Source: Alicyclobacillus sp. SO9 (GTDB taxonomy: Bacteria > Bacillota > Bacilli > Alicyclobacillales > Alicyclobacillaceae). Taken from it: a DNA stretch of 64,000 bases. The position numbers and the translations under genes are program-made. How positions within the stretch are numbered: position 1 is the first letter of the stretch; every line of letters starts with the position of its first letter. The stretch is from positions 3,534,001 to 3,598,000 of the forward strand of contig NZ_CP066339.1 in assembly GCF_016406125.1 (NCBI RefSeq), read 5' to 3'. Below, in pieces: positions 7,638 to 16,871 of the stretch. Under the pieces are notes generated by a model. That model saw only the letters and a list, made by a program, of their open reading frames with translations, ran no database searches and had not been told where the DNA came from.

Positions 7638-9239
7638 ATGGAACGAGTTCAACTGCTTGATACAACGCTTCGAGACGGGTCACAGGGTGCAGGCATCAGC
7701 CTCACCGTTGCAGATAAACTGCGGATAGCGCAAAGACTTGACGAAATTGGAATTGGTTACATTGAGGGAGGTTTCCCCTCCGCTAATCCGAAAGACCACG
7801 AATTCTTTCAGAGGGCTGCATCTGAACTAAAACTGCAACATTCCAAGCTGACTGCCTTCGGCAGCACGCGCAGACCTTCTGTATCTGCAGATGAGGACGA
7901 ATCACTTGCAGGACTCTTACACTCAGGTGCTCCTGCATTAACAATTGTTGGCAAAGCATGGGACTTTCATGTTCACGATGCGCTCCAAGTCAGTCTTGAC
8001 GAAAACCTTCAGATGATTACAGACACGATATCTTGGCTAAAAAAACACAACAAGGAAATTATTTTTGATGCGGAGCACTTCTTTGACGGGTTCATGAGAA
8101 ACCCGGAGTACGCAATGGCTACTGTTAAAGCGGCCGAAGACGCCGGTGCAGACTGGATAACACTGTGTGATACGAACGGCGGCACACTTCCGCATCAAGT
8201 TCATGAGATTGTTACGGCTGTTTGTAAACAGGCCTCTGCAAAGGTCGGAGTTCATACACATAATGACGGTGAGGTGGCTGTAGCCAACTCCCTGGCCGCG
8301 GTTAGTGCAGGTGCGAGAATGATCCATGGAACCATTAACGGTATTGGTGAGCGTTGCGGAAACGCCAACCTTGTATCCATCATTCCAAACTTGGAACTGA
8401 AACTACAGCACCCTTGCCTCGCGTCGTCGTCCCATTTGCAGCAACTGACGGAACTATCCAAATTCGTTAATGAAGTCGTAAACCTGGTTCCCCACGGCTA
8501 CCAACCCTTTGTTGGACACAGCGCATTTGCACATAAGGGCGGGATCCACGCTAGTGCCATCATGAAAAACCCCACTACCTATGAACACATACGTCCTGAA
8601 CTCGTCGGCAATGAACGACGAATACTTGTATCGGAACTTTCGGGTGTCTCAAACCTGCAGTACCAGGCGGAAAAGCTCGGACTGGATGTGCGAGGCGAAA
8701 AGGACAAGGTTCGAAATCTGCTCAATGAAATTAAGAAATTGGAACATGAAGGCTATCAATTTGAGGATGCTGAGGCTTCACAAGAGTTGCTTTTGCTAAA
8801 AGCACTGGGACAACTGCCTGAACAATTTCAGTTCGACTCCATGCAAGTGGAAGCCACGAAGAAAATTGGAGATGAATTCACTTCTCAGGCCATTGTGAAA
8901 TTCAGGGTGCAAAATGAGATGGTACACACCGTTGCAACAGGGAACGGCCCAGTGAATGCGCTCGATAAGGCACTGAGAAAAGCTATGCAACCTTTTTACC
9001 CTGTCATTGAAACAATGCACTTAACGGATTACAAGGTTCGGGTTTTGGAAGAAAAGGACGGTACAGCTGGTAAAGTACGCGTAATTATCGAGAGTACAAA
9101 CGGTCACGATGTCTGGCGGACGGTAGGTGTCTCAGAAAATATTATCGAAGCAAGCTGGGAAGCGTTGACGGACAGTCTTACCTACTTTCTCTGGTTTATC
9201 CAGAAACCAACGAAGGAAACAGCCGCATACCCGGTCTAA
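7638..9239 (+). CDS. cimA: (R)-citramalate synthase
   Basis: Condenses pyruvate and acetyl-CoA to (R)-citramalate, the threonine-independent route to 2-ketobutyrate and isoleucine. The 533-residue length, VQLLDTTLRDGSQGAGIS at the N-terminus, the HTHNDGEVAVAN metal motif near residue 205 and the GHSAFAHKGGIHASA segment are those of the CimA branch rather than of LeuA or homocitrate synthase. A C-terminal LeuA-type regulatory domain follows residue 390. ATG 7638 has a TAGGAGGT site. It is divergent from leuA, so the two branched-chain entry enzymes share one intergenic region. The family also contains uncharacterised LeuA-like members, so specificity is inferred. Confidence 0.88.
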   Translation: MERVQLLDTTLRDGSQGAGISLTVADKLRIAQRLDEIGIGYIEGGFPSANPKDHEFFQRAASELKLQHSKLTAFGSTRRPSVSADEDESLAGLLHSGAPALTIVGKAWDFHVHDALQVSLDENLQMITDTISWLKKHNKEIIFDAEHFFDGFMRNPEYAMATVKAAEDAGADWITLCDTNGGTLPHQVHEIVTAVCKQASAKVGVHTHNDGEVAVANSLAAVSAGARMIHGTINGIGERCGNANLVSIIPNLELKLQHPCLASSSHLQQLTELSKFVNEVVNLVPHGYQPFVGHSAFAHKGGIHASAIMKNPTTYEHIRPELVGNERRILVSELSGVSNLQYQAEKLGLDVRGEKDKVRNLLNEIKKLEHEGYQFEDAEASQELLLLKALGQLPEQFQFDSMQVEATKKIGDEFTSQAIVKFRVQNEMVHTVATGNGPVNALDKALRKAMQPFYPVIETMHLTDYKVRVLEEKDGTAGKVRVIIESTNGHDVWRTVGVSENIIEASWEALTDSLTYFLWFIQKPTKETAAYPV

Positions 9240-9379
9240 TCTACGCAAGCGAGTTCAGCAGGATGAACGAAAATTCTATGCCGAAAGTCGTCGAACAACT
9301 GCTGAACTCTGTGAACGGATGCGAAGAGGATTTGGATGGAGCAGCTTGTGGTTGATTCCATCCTTGATTCCATCCTTGC

Positions 9380-10063
9380 TTACTGAATCTCATCACGAAT
9401 GCTCCGGATATAACTGACGGTCTCATCGGGTCGTTCAAGCATCACGTAGTGAGCTGCGCTTGGAATCACCCAGGTTCTCACACGAGAATTTGCAGCAAGC
9501 ATCTCGTCCTTAGACAAAGGGGGCAACAGCTTGTCTTCAGAACCGTACAGTACATGTACCGGAAGGGTTAGCTTTGAGAGAGTCGCTTTACCATCGTCGT
9601 ACCGATTGCAACACTCATAGTCTGAGAGTGTAATTTCTGTAGAAACAAGGGTGATTTCTGTGCGCTCATCTTCAATGAGTTTTCTATCGGCATTTTTTCG
9701 ATAAGAAGCATTGAATAAGGAATTTGGAAACTCTCCGTCTCGCAGTCTCGAGAGAATCTTCTCATGCACAGGGAGACGGTAATGACTCGCTACCATGATG
9801 AGACCTTTTACATGGGGATTTCGTGCCGCAAGTTCAATTCCAATCAATCCACCCATGGAATGTCCCACGATGACAACATCCTGATGAATCTGTTCGCTCA
9901 GTGCTTCTGCATAGGCCCTAATGCTCTCCTTGGCTGCCCCTGTCTCAACCCCGTGGCCTGGCAGATCGATATAGAGGCCGTCGGACTCAGGCAGACGTTC
10001 CCGCACGAAACGCCATTTTGATTTTGTGCCACCCGCACCGTGAATAAACAGAAATGGCAGCAT
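9380..10063 (-). CDS. Alpha/beta hydrolase
   Basis: A 227-residue alpha/beta-hydrolase. The oxyanion region FLFIHGAGGTKSKW, the nucleophile elbow GHSMGG (Ser at about residue 69), the acid in LYGSEDKLLP and the catalytic His in PSAAHYVMLERP are all present and correctly spaced. It is the last gene of a catabolic operon with an extradiol dioxygenase and an FAH-type enzyme, so it may cleave a C-C bond in a ring-fission product, as MhpC/BphD-type hydrolases do, or an ester. That role is inferred from context only. Confidence 0.85.
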   Translation of the reverse strand: MLPFLFIHGAGGTKSKWRFVRERLPESDGLYIDLPGHGVETGAAKESIRAYAEALSEQIHQDVVIVGHSMGGLIGIELAARNPHVKGLIMVASHYRLPVHEKILSRLRDGEFPNSLFNASYRKNADRKLIEDERTEITLVSTEITLSDYECCNRYDDGKATLSKLTLPVHVLYGSEDKLLPPLSKDEMLAANSRVRTWVIPSAAHYVMLERPDETVSYIRSIRDEIQ

Positions 10064-10123
10064 GCAACCATCCTCCAGTCTTGTAGTCTGAGTTAGTTAT
10101 TGCTGTTTGTTCCGGATGAGTTT

Positions 10124-10888
10124 CTAAAATCTTGCAGCCCGCTTCTCTGAAAATGCCTGCACACCTTCCATGAAGTCTGCGGCATCTACCCAACTCCGCT
10201 GCTTTGCAGTTGGCTTTGGAACTGGGTTTAACACGTTTTCCTTTACCGCCCTTAACGAAGCGCGAGATTGCATCAATATCTTCCGACATAGTTTAAGGGT
10301 CTCCGAGCCCAAGTTCTCACTGTTCGTCACATAATTCAGTATTCCGACCTCTAGTGCCCTATCTGCATCATAACTGCGAGCCGTATAGACCAAGTCCATG
10401 GTTCTGCTGGTCCCCAAGGTGCGAATCATACGACTCAAAAACGGTTCCTCGAGGGTTATCCCAAGTTTCCCAACAGGCATACCAAATTTTGCTTTTTCTG
10501 TACCAATCCTGATATCACAGGCCATTGCCAGAATAAATCCTGCGCCAAAAGCAGGGCCATTAATAGACGCCATCGTCGGTATTGGAATGCTTTCAATACT
10601 TTTCATTGCCGTTTCCATGGTCTCAAAGGCTTCATTTGCCTCTTGGGGAGACAACTTCGCAAATTCTTTGATGTCGCTTCCTGCAGTAAAATCCTGCCCC
10701 GCACCTCTTATGACCAGCACCCGTGTCTTTTTCGGAAGTTTATTCGTCCATTCCGAGATGGTGTGCCACATGTCCTTTGTCAATGCGTTGCGCTGATGGG
10801 GACGGCTAATTGTAATAATACCGACTGGACCAGCCAGTTGAAAACGCAATGTACCCATGTCATTGAAGCGTTCAACCACAACTTTCAT
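10124..10888 (-). CDS. Enoyl-CoA hydratase/isomerase family protein
   Basis: A 254-residue crotonase-fold protein. GAGQDFTAGSDIKEF forms the first oxyanion-hole segment, INGPAFGAGFILAMACDIRIG the second, and a Glu in GITLEEPFLSRM sits where a catalytic acid is expected. ATG 10888 has a GGGAGGAG site. It is inside the catabolic operon, between an amidohydrolase and an alpha/beta hydrolase, and probably acts on a CoA ester or as a C-C hydrolase. Specific substrate unknown. Confidence 0.87.
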   Translation of the reverse strand: MKVVVERFNDMGTLRFQLAGPVGIITISRPHQRNALTKDMWHTISEWTNKLPKKTRVLVIRGAGQDFTAGSDIKEFAKLSPQEANEAFETMETAMKSIESIPIPTMASINGPAFGAGFILAMACDIRIGTEKAKFGMPVGKLGITLEEPFLSRMIRTLGTSRTMDLVYTARSYDADRALEVGILNYVTNSENLGSETLKLCRKILMQSRASLRAVKENVLNPVPKPTAKQRSWVDAADFMEGVQAFSEKRAARF

Positions 10889-11074
10889 TGTGTCTCCTCC
10901 CGTCTTGCTCAGTTGTCTCGCTCAGTTGGTGCACCAAGTCCCCTTCGTATCCACACACTTACCTTGTCAGTCATCATCAGCAAGTCACGGATTCCGCTGA
11001 TGCGAAATCCGTGAACGCTTTAAAGATGCGTTAGTCACCCAGTTTCAGTTTGCAGAACCTCGACAGCACAATGA

Positions 11075-12442
11075 TTACATTGGCCATGCGCCTTCAGGTA
11101 CTCCGTATTCAGAGAAAATGTAGTCTCGTGATGTAGAGGCAAGGCTTCTAATTCTGTCCATATCCACGTTCAACAGGCGCCCGTCACGCTTCACTGCTTT
11201 TCCTGCAACAAAGACCGAGTCCACATTTCCAACGTGTGCGGAGAAGGTTACGGAACCAACGGGATCGTTCATGGGAGTCATGTTAATATCCGTAGCCCGA
11301 ATCATGATGATGTCGGCTTGTTTACCCGGTGTCAAAGAACCTACTTTCCCTTCCAGCCCCAATGCTCTGGCACCGTCAACCGTTGCAAAATGCAGTATGT
11401 CCTTGGCTGTCATAGGCAGACTCTCCGGCATCTCTCCGCGTGCCAACACTGTTTCATTAATGCGAGAGCGCTCGGCCTGTGCCATAAACTTCATCTGTGC
11501 AAACATCTCGCCGCCGGTGGAAGTTACTACGTCGATTCCAATTGTGGGACGTCCCCCGTGCTTTGTGAGTTTGCCTGTGAGAGGGTAGCCGTGACCCATC
11601 ATCAATTCGACTTCAGGCGTTACTGAGACCGACGCCCCAGTGTCTGCAATCATCTTATATTCTTCATCACTGATAGAGTTGACATGCACGAGATTGAGAT
11701 CGGGAGCCAAGAGACCCGCATTGTACATTTTCTCAATGGAGCGGTCGGCTGAACCCCAGGAGCCAAAGCCCACGTGCATCGAGCAGATTGCATCCAATTC
11801 CCTGGCCAACTTTATATCGTGAAGGGTTGATTCCCATGATGAAAATTCCGGTCCGCGGATTGCCAGACCCATGGTCAAAAGCTGATCTTTGGATGAGAAA
11901 TACTTTTCTTTTAACCGGGTCGCATCGTCAGAGTGATTCAGTGCACTTTCCCTGTGCCAGTAGTCACCGGCCCCGCGCAACGGTGTTCCGTGAGCAAACA
12001 CTGCACGAATTCCCGCCTCTTGCAGCGCGCGCACCATTTCGTCTCCGTGTTCAGGCGAGTTAATCATAGACCAGTCCAAAAGCGATGTGATGCCGGCATT
12101 CAAGGCTTCCAATGCGCCGAGCAAATTCCCAATGTACACGTCCTCCGGTCGCAGTACTCCGCCCAGCCCGCCAAAATACAGGTGGTTCAGATATGTCGGG
12201 AGCGTCCAATCAGGTCCTGCGTTTCGAATGACCGCTTCCCAAACGTGCCGGTGTGTGTCCACAAACCCAGGCAAAACAATCATTTCACTAGCGTCCACTA
12301 CTTCACAGTCAGATGCGTCAATGTTTGGTCCAACAGAGATGATGTTGCCGTTTTCAATCAAGACGTCTGCCGTTTCAAAATTCCCCAGAGATTCATCCAT
12401 TGTCAGGACGCAGCCATTCTTAATGAGCATTCGGTTTGCCAT
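11075..12442 (-). CDS. Amidohydrolase of the ATZ/TRZ (chlorohydrolase/deaminase) type
   Basis: A 455-residue metal-dependent hydrolase. It has the split small beta-domain at both ends (MLIKNGCVLTMD and LTPGKQADIIMIRATD), the metal motif VLPGFVDTHRHVWE at about residue 60, a conserved CSMHVGFG His and an NLVHVNSISDEE His, and an Asp in PTIGIDVVTSTGG. This is the layout of the cytosine/guanine deaminase and triazine hydrolase branch. It lies in a minus-strand operon with an extradiol dioxygenase and FAH-type hydrolase. It may remove an amino or similar group from an N-containing aromatic; that is inference. Confidence 0.85.
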   Translation of the reverse strand: MANRMLIKNGCVLTMDESLGNFETADVLIENGNIISVGPNIDASDCEVVDASEMIVLPGFVDTHRHVWEAVIRNAGPDWTLPTYLNHLYFGGLGGVLRPEDVYIGNLLGALEALNAGITSLLDWSMINSPEHGDEMVRALQEAGIRAVFAHGTPLRGAGDYWHRESALNHSDDATRLKEKYFSSKDQLLTMGLAIRGPEFSSWESTLHDIKLARELDAICSMHVGFGSWGSADRSIEKMYNAGLLAPDLNLVHVNSISDEEYKMIADTGASVSVTPEVELMMGHGYPLTGKLTKHGGRPTIGIDVVTSTGGEMFAQMKFMAQAERSRINETVLARGEMPESLPMTAKDILHFATVDGARALGLEGKVGSLTPGKQADIIMIRATDINMTPMNDPVGSVTFSAHVGNVDSVFVAGKAVKRDGRLLNVDMDRIRSLASTSRDYIFSEYGVPEGAWPM

Positions 12443-12492
12443 TAGATATCCCCCTTAGATTGGTTATATAATCAGTGAATCACTGTTTCACC

Positions 12493-13368
12493 CTAGACCA
12501 ACGATTGCTCAAATGCAGTTCCCCAGCGCGTCATACACTCTTCTGTTTCCCACACGCGCGGTTTCTGGGGGTAGTTTTCATGCCACGGCCGCGGTTCGAA
12601 CATGTCTAATTCTGGAACGTAGATGTCCGCATCTGTGAACAGTTCAATCATGTTCCCATCGGGATCACGATGGTATGTCGCAATGTTATGCCCGGCTCCG
12701 TGACGGGACGGTCCCCACAGAATTCGGATACCGTTGCGCCCCAATGTATCCATTGACTGTATCAAGTGACTGTAATCTCTAAGTTCCAAAGCCATGTGAT
12801 GCATTTCTTTTCTATCAGATGTCGCAAAGTTCAAGACGTGGTGGTCTCGGTTACACGTCATAAATCCAAAAAAGTCTTCAATCCAATCCGTATTTGTGAA
12901 TCCAAACTGCTTATAGAACTCGACGGACTTCTTTGCGTCCTGTACCCGAAGTGACAGGTGCCCCACTTTGTTTGGTGCGACGCCGGTCTTTTTAAAGCCC
13001 TCAGCTGCCAGTTCCATCTCTCCGAAAAGCTGAACGGTGTATCCATCTATATCCTTGAACTCAACCAACTCTGAAACTCCAGGCATCGGGTCTGTCTTCA
13101 CATTCCCATTCAGTCCCATTCGCTCCAGTTCTGACGCAGCCTCTGCTACTGACATTTCCGGAACCAGTTGCAGACCAAATCCGACAACACCAGACTCTGA
13201 GGACTGTTCCAAAATAATATTGTGATGGTCAATGGAAGTGCTTACATAAGCCGTCTGACTGTCTTGCTGAGTGACCGTTAAGCCCAGCACATCCGTATAG
13301 TACTCCAGCATTCTCTCCATGTTTTGTGTCTGAAAGTGAACATAACCTAAACGAAACACCTTAATCAT
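12493..13368 (-). CDS. Extradiol ring-cleavage dioxygenase (VOC family, catechol 2,3-dioxygenase-like)
   Basis: Two tandem vicinal-oxygen-chelate modules are visible (about residues 5-120 and 135-255) in a 291-residue protein, the size of type I extradiol dioxygenases. The second module carries the likely iron ligands: His in NKVGHLSLRV, His in KEMHHMALEL and Glu in DPDGNMIELF. The HNIATYHRDPDGNMIELFTD ending matches the family signature. It probably opens a catecholic ring next to a hydroxyl. ATG 13368 has an AGAAGGAGG site. The neighbouring FAH-type and alpha/beta hydrolase genes fit processing of the ring-fission product. Confidence 0.85.
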   Translation of the reverse strand: MIKVFRLGYVHFQTQNMERMLEYYTDVLGLTVTQQDSQTAYVSTSIDHHNIILEQSSESGVVGFGLQLVPEMSVAEAASELERMGLNGNVKTDPMPGVSELVEFKDIDGYTVQLFGEMELAAEGFKKTGVAPNKVGHLSLRVQDAKKSVEFYKQFGFTNTDWIEDFFGFMTCNRDHHVLNFATSDRKEMHHMALELRDYSHLIQSMDTLGRNGIRILWGPSRHGAGHNIATYHRDPDGNMIELFTDADIYVPELDMFEPRPWHENYPQKPRVWETEECMTRWGTAFEQSLV

Positions 13369-13590
13369 GGTTGTTCCTCCTTCTAAAATGCTTCATAGAT
13401 TTATACTTCATCTCAGTTATATTTCAAAATCCCCGGAAGATTTCGTAACTTTTCTCTTATACAAAACATCCCCTTCCCCGCCGACTTATTTAGACCACTG
13501 GCCCTCCGGGCAGACCTGCTTCAGTTCCTTTATTGAAGAGAGCCGGCGGCCAGCGGATTTCATTCCCTCTGAACTTACTGTTCTCGAAGA

Positions 13591-14556
13591 CTATTTCGCG
13601 GCGCCAGAAACCACTTTGTTCTGTTGAACGCCCAAGTTGATTCGACCGTCACTGCTTTTGATTTCCGTTCGAATCTCATCACCGTCCTTCAAATATGCCT
13701 GCCTTTCTTTTTGAGTGCTTAAGAGACGTTGCATTCTGTCTTCACTCGGCAATGTGGCATTGGAAACGTAGACCATGTCTTCCCTGTCCATCTTAAGTGC
13801 GACGCCGCCTGGGGTACCAGTTAAAACGAGATCGCCGGGAAAGAGGTCTACAATTTCCGAGAGTTCTGAAAGAGACTCTTCAGGCTTAAACAGCAGTTGA
13901 TTTGTGTTTGCGGACTGCCTCACTTCACCGTTTACAGAAAGATTCAAATCCAAATCATGAATAAGGCTCGCTTCATCCTTGCCAAACAGGTACAAGAACG
14001 GTCCTGTCGGGCAGAATGTACGATAACTCTTGCCCTTAAACCACTGACCTTCAACCAACTGAACATCTCTCGCCGAAACATCGTTCGCAATCACGATGCC
14101 AGCTACATAATCCAAAAAGTTGGTTTGCGTAATCTCTGTTGGAGACGTTAAGGGAGATTTGATAACCAAGCCTACTTCGACCTCATAATCCAGGAGTTCT
14201 ACATGTCGCGGTCTGACGATGTTGTCGGTTGGACCTGACAAGGATGTGTAGGACTTAGTAAAAATGAGATTATAGGAGGGCTTGCTCGGCTCCATACCTG
14301 CTTCCTGTCGATGGTTGGAATAGTTTGCACCCTGACAAATAATTTGTGCAGGTGCCGTGACTGGACTGAGCAATTTCACTTGGCTGAGCGAAAATTTCTC
14401 AGATGTCGGAGGTTCACTCATTTCAACAACCCCGCTGGACAGTAAGTCACCTAATGTATCGTAACTTCCTTTCAGTGCGTGAACAGAGTTGTCCTCGACA
14501 AATCCAAAACGAACTTTACTTCCGTCATGAAATCTCACTAGAGTCTTTCCCAACAT
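13591..14556 (-). CDS. Fumarylacetoacetate hydrolase-family protein
   Basis: A FAH-fold enzyme of about 321 residues. The substrate-entry CQGANYSNHRQEAG, the metal-binding LLDYEVEVGLVI with paired acidic residues, the IANDVSARDVQ motif and the LVLTGTPGGVA ending are diagnostic. Family members act as isomerases, decarboxylases or hydrolases on beta-diketo or ring-fission acids. ATG 14556 was chosen because AAGGGAG lies five bases upstream; it overlaps the end of the GntR gene by 32 bases, which suggests translational coupling. The most likely step is after the extradiol dioxygenase. Confidence 0.85.
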   Translation of the reverse strand: MLGKTLVRFHDGSKVRFGFVEDNSVHALKGSYDTLGDLLSSGVVEMSEPPTSEKFSLSQVKLLSPVTAPAQIICQGANYSNHRQEAGMEPSKPSYNLIFTKSYTSLSGPTDNIVRPRHVELLDYEVEVGLVIKSPLTSPTEITQTNFLDYVAGIVIANDVSARDVQLVEGQWFKGKSYRTFCPTGPFLYLFGKDEASLIHDLDLNLSVNGEVRQSANTNQLLFKPEESLSELSEIVDLFPGDLVLTGTPGGVALKMDREDMVYVSNATLPSEDRMQRLLSTQKERQAYLKDGDEIRTEIKSSDGRINLGVQQNKVVSGAAK

Positions 14557-15277
14557 CAGCACTCCCTTCATTGCTTTCCTCAATTAACGCCGTCACACTT
14601 TGCAGCAATTCCGTCATGGTACGTTTAGCTCCAGCTTCGTCACCTTTACAAACTGCGTCCATAACAGCCTTATGCTGCGTCAGTGCATTGGCCCTCGGTT
14701 GTTCTTCTCTTGCTTTCAGAACCGGAATTGTTTTACGTCTGCTATACAAAAGCGCATCCCGTAAAAGTCTTATCAAGTTCAACATGAGCTCGTTGTGTGC
14801 AGCAGCAATGATACTGTCGTGAAAATCGTAGTCTGCAGTTGCCCAGTCGGATTCGTTGTCAGTCGACTGTTGAAGCTTAGCAAATGCTAATCTAATTTCG
14901 TTTCTATCCTCGTCGGTGGCATTTTTCGCCGCCATAGCTACTGCCGCAGGTTCAATCACCAACCTGATTTCTACGACCTGTAGTAAAAACCTCTGATTGA
15001 GCGATGTATCTATCGACCAGCGCAGTACATCAGTATTCCACCACTGCCAGTCAGACCTGTCACGAACCACTGTTCCAACCTTAGGTTGTGAGGCAATGAG
15101 GCCAAGCGTCGACAGTCCTTTTAGAGCCTCACGCGTTACAGTCCTGCTGACCCCTTTCATTTCACTCAGGGCTTCCACACTTGGGAGCACTTGTCCGGAT
15201 TCAAGTTCACCACTTATGATTTCACGCCCAAGTTCCTGAACTAATTGGCCACTTAGTTTCAAATTTCTCATTGACAA
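14525..15277 (-). CDS. GntR-family regulator, FadR/FCD subgroup
   Basis: A 250-residue regulator. The winged helix (about residues 8-75: LVQELGREIISGELESGQVLPSVEALSEMKGVSRTVTREALKGLSTLGLI) is followed by an all-helical FCD effector domain with IEPAAVAMAAKNATDED and the metal/ligand His residues in DYDFHDSIIAAAHNELM and HKAVMDAV. It is the first gene of the catabolic operon and its promoter carries a near-perfect palindrome, so it likely represses itself and the genes downstream until a pathway acid binds. Confidence 0.9.
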   Translation of the reverse strand: MSMRNLKLSGQLVQELGREIISGELESGQVLPSVEALSEMKGVSRTVTREALKGLSTLGLIASQPKVGTVVRDRSDWQWWNTDVLRWSIDTSLNQRFLLQVVEIRLVIEPAAVAMAAKNATDEDRNEIRLAFAKLQQSTDNESDWATADYDFHDSIIAAAHNELMLNLIRLLRDALLYSRRKTIPVLKAREEQPRANALTQHKAVMDAVCKGDEAGAKRTMTELLQSVTALIEESNEGSADVGKDSSEIS

Positions 15278-15314
15278 TCTCCATTCTCATGCATGGAATG
15301 TTCACCATTTATTC

Positions 15315-15344
15315 AATAATAATATGTTATTATTTTTAAATCAA
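15315..15344 (-). promoter_or_regulatory. Promoter with overlapping palindromic operator for the gntR-led catabolic operon
   Basis: Minus strand TTGATT (15344-15339), 17 bases, TATTAT (15321-15316). A 20-base near-perfect palindrome of AATAATAA and TTATTATT arms around a short centre (15315-15334) covers the -10 box. Such overlap would block polymerase, so autorepression by the GntR protein is the simplest reading. Confidence 0.6.
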
Positions 15345-15462
15345 CACCTCAATTTAGAATCGTCTGAAACTATAACGAATAGACTAGCATTCTTTTTATC
15401 GTATCCTGGCCACACGTTGGTTTGGGCCAGTAGATAACTAAATGGCATTTTCAACAAAACAA

Positions 15463-15492
15463 AACAGCACGCGGAGTTAACCGTGCGCTGTT
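15463..15492 (-). terminator. Terminator downstream of the G1 peptidase gene
   Basis: Minus-strand hairpin with arms AACAGCGCACGG and CCGCGTGCTGTT (one mismatch), followed by TTGTTTTG. Confidence 0.7.
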
Positions 15493-15521
15493 CTCGAGAG
15501 ATTACGTAGTGGTACCCTTAA

Positions 15522-16751
15522 CTAACGTCCCCAGACATAAGCTGAATTGGCATTCGTGCTTCGTTGCGTATATAAAGAAACAGCGGCCGAATCTCCATCT
15601 CCTCCACGGCGATTGGCGAACTGCCCGTAAGAACGGTGCGTTCTCGGGTAGAAACTGCCGCTTCCCCTGGTGCGCCAAGAATGGCCGTACCCTGGCGCAA
15701 AGCTCCGTCCCGTTGCTGCCGTGTCGTACCCGCCAATGTTGCCCTGTGTCGCGACAGTCTGCGTGGAAAAGGACTGCCCGTTGTGCCCTAGTTTCGATGG
15801 TGCTATCAAAACAGTCCCATATGAAGAAACCAGTGCCATCGGTTTCATAGAGTTTCCTTTCAGAGCAGGAGCTTGGTGGTTCACAGTAGCTCCAGTGAAC
15901 TGAACCTTTGCAGTACTTGCCAGTGGATAGAGATTGCCATTGGCGTTCGATGGGTCTTCACTGATCCACTCCGCAGATGTACCGATGCCTTGGGCATAAC
16001 TGGCCGTAAGCGTTGTCCTTATAGTTCGTGTCACTGTTTGACCCGATGGCGTTGCGGCAGAAAATTCGAGATTCCATTGTAACCCTGCTGCTTTCGCTAT
16101 GGTTACATGAACAGTAGACCCAACTGGAATCGTCATGACACTCTGTGCAGTATTCGGAAGCTTCTCCCAAAATACATCTACTTGTTCACTTCCATTTGCG
16201 CCTTGTTCCACCGTTCCCATTTGAAGCAAGTTGTTAGATGACACACCGCCAAGTCCAACCCATTGTGCCGCGGCACCGGATTGTCCGCTTGCCACCCTGG
16301 GTACCGTCCAACTTCCAGATACCGAAGTGTAGCCGTTACCAGAGACCGGTTTTGCCACGTATCCTGCCCAATTGCTCGATGGCTGCGTGTTGGCCGGCAT
16401 CCCTGCTGTTGCTGTGCCGCCTACAGATTGAGTCGAAACCGTAACGGCAGGTTGAGTCGGAGGACTCGACGGCTGCCACGAAGGTGAAGCAGAGCTCGGT
16501 ACAGTTGGAGTCCCCACTTCTGACTCGCTCTCTGCAGGAGCATTTGATGTCCATCGAGAAACAGACTGCGGTGCTGCGGTAGACTGCTGCTCAGTGATAG
16601 TGAATCCGGCAGTCGTATCTCCCCCGATATAACGCTGCGTTGAAGGGAAGCTTTGATAACTTCGAAAGTCCTTGTGATATAAGGCATATCCGGCAACTGA
16701 CAGCCCCAGCACGGCAGAAAGCGCAACCGCACCTGTGAGCTTTGTCTTCAT
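15522..16751 (-). CDS. Secreted G1-family (glutamic/eqolisin) peptidase
   Basis: The protein starts with an N-terminal hydrophobic segment (MKTKLTGAVALSAVLGLSVAG), then a Ser/Thr/Pro-rich linker to about residue 120, then a G1 domain: NWAGYVAKP, SGSWTVPRV, QWVGLGG, LLQMGT and SAEWISED. The Gln in LLQMGT (about residue 177) and the Glu in SAEWISED (about 261) are the best candidates for the catalytic Gln/Glu pair of this family, which works at acid pH. ATG 16751 has a GAGGAGGG site; the upstream in-frame ATG 16778 lacks one. The tail after residue 330 is rich in Gly, Ser and Arg. Likely exported to digest protein outside the cell. Confidence 0.82.
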   Translation of the reverse strand: MKTKLTGAVALSAVLGLSVAGYALYHKDFRSYQSFPSTQRYIGGDTTAGFTITEQQSTAAPQSVSRWTSNAPAESESEVGTPTVPSSASPSWQPSSPPTQPAVTVSTQSVGGTATAGMPANTQPSSNWAGYVAKPVSGNGYTSVSGSWTVPRVASGQSGAAAQWVGLGGVSSNNLLQMGTVEQGANGSEQVDVFWEKLPNTAQSVMTIPVGSTVHVTIAKAAGLQWNLEFSAATPSGQTVTRTIRTTLTASYAQGIGTSAEWISEDPSNANGNLYPLASTAKVQFTGATVNHQAPALKGNSMKPMALVSSYGTVLIAPSKLGHNGQSFSTQTVATQGNIGGYDTAATGRSFAPGYGHSWRTRGSGSFYPRTHRSYGQFANRRGGDGDSAAVSLYTQRSTNANSAYVWGR

Positions 16752-16871
16752 GGAGCATCCCTCCTCATTGGTCCCCACATACCAAACTGATTCAATAGGG
16801 TTAGTATAGACAGCAAGTATTGAGGACTTTTGAGGAAGATGTGTAATTATTGTGATGATCCAGAACCTACG

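Noticed and set aside
11933-12445. 170-codon plus-strand frame
   Set aside because: Antisense to the amidohydrolase gene; no domain pattern.
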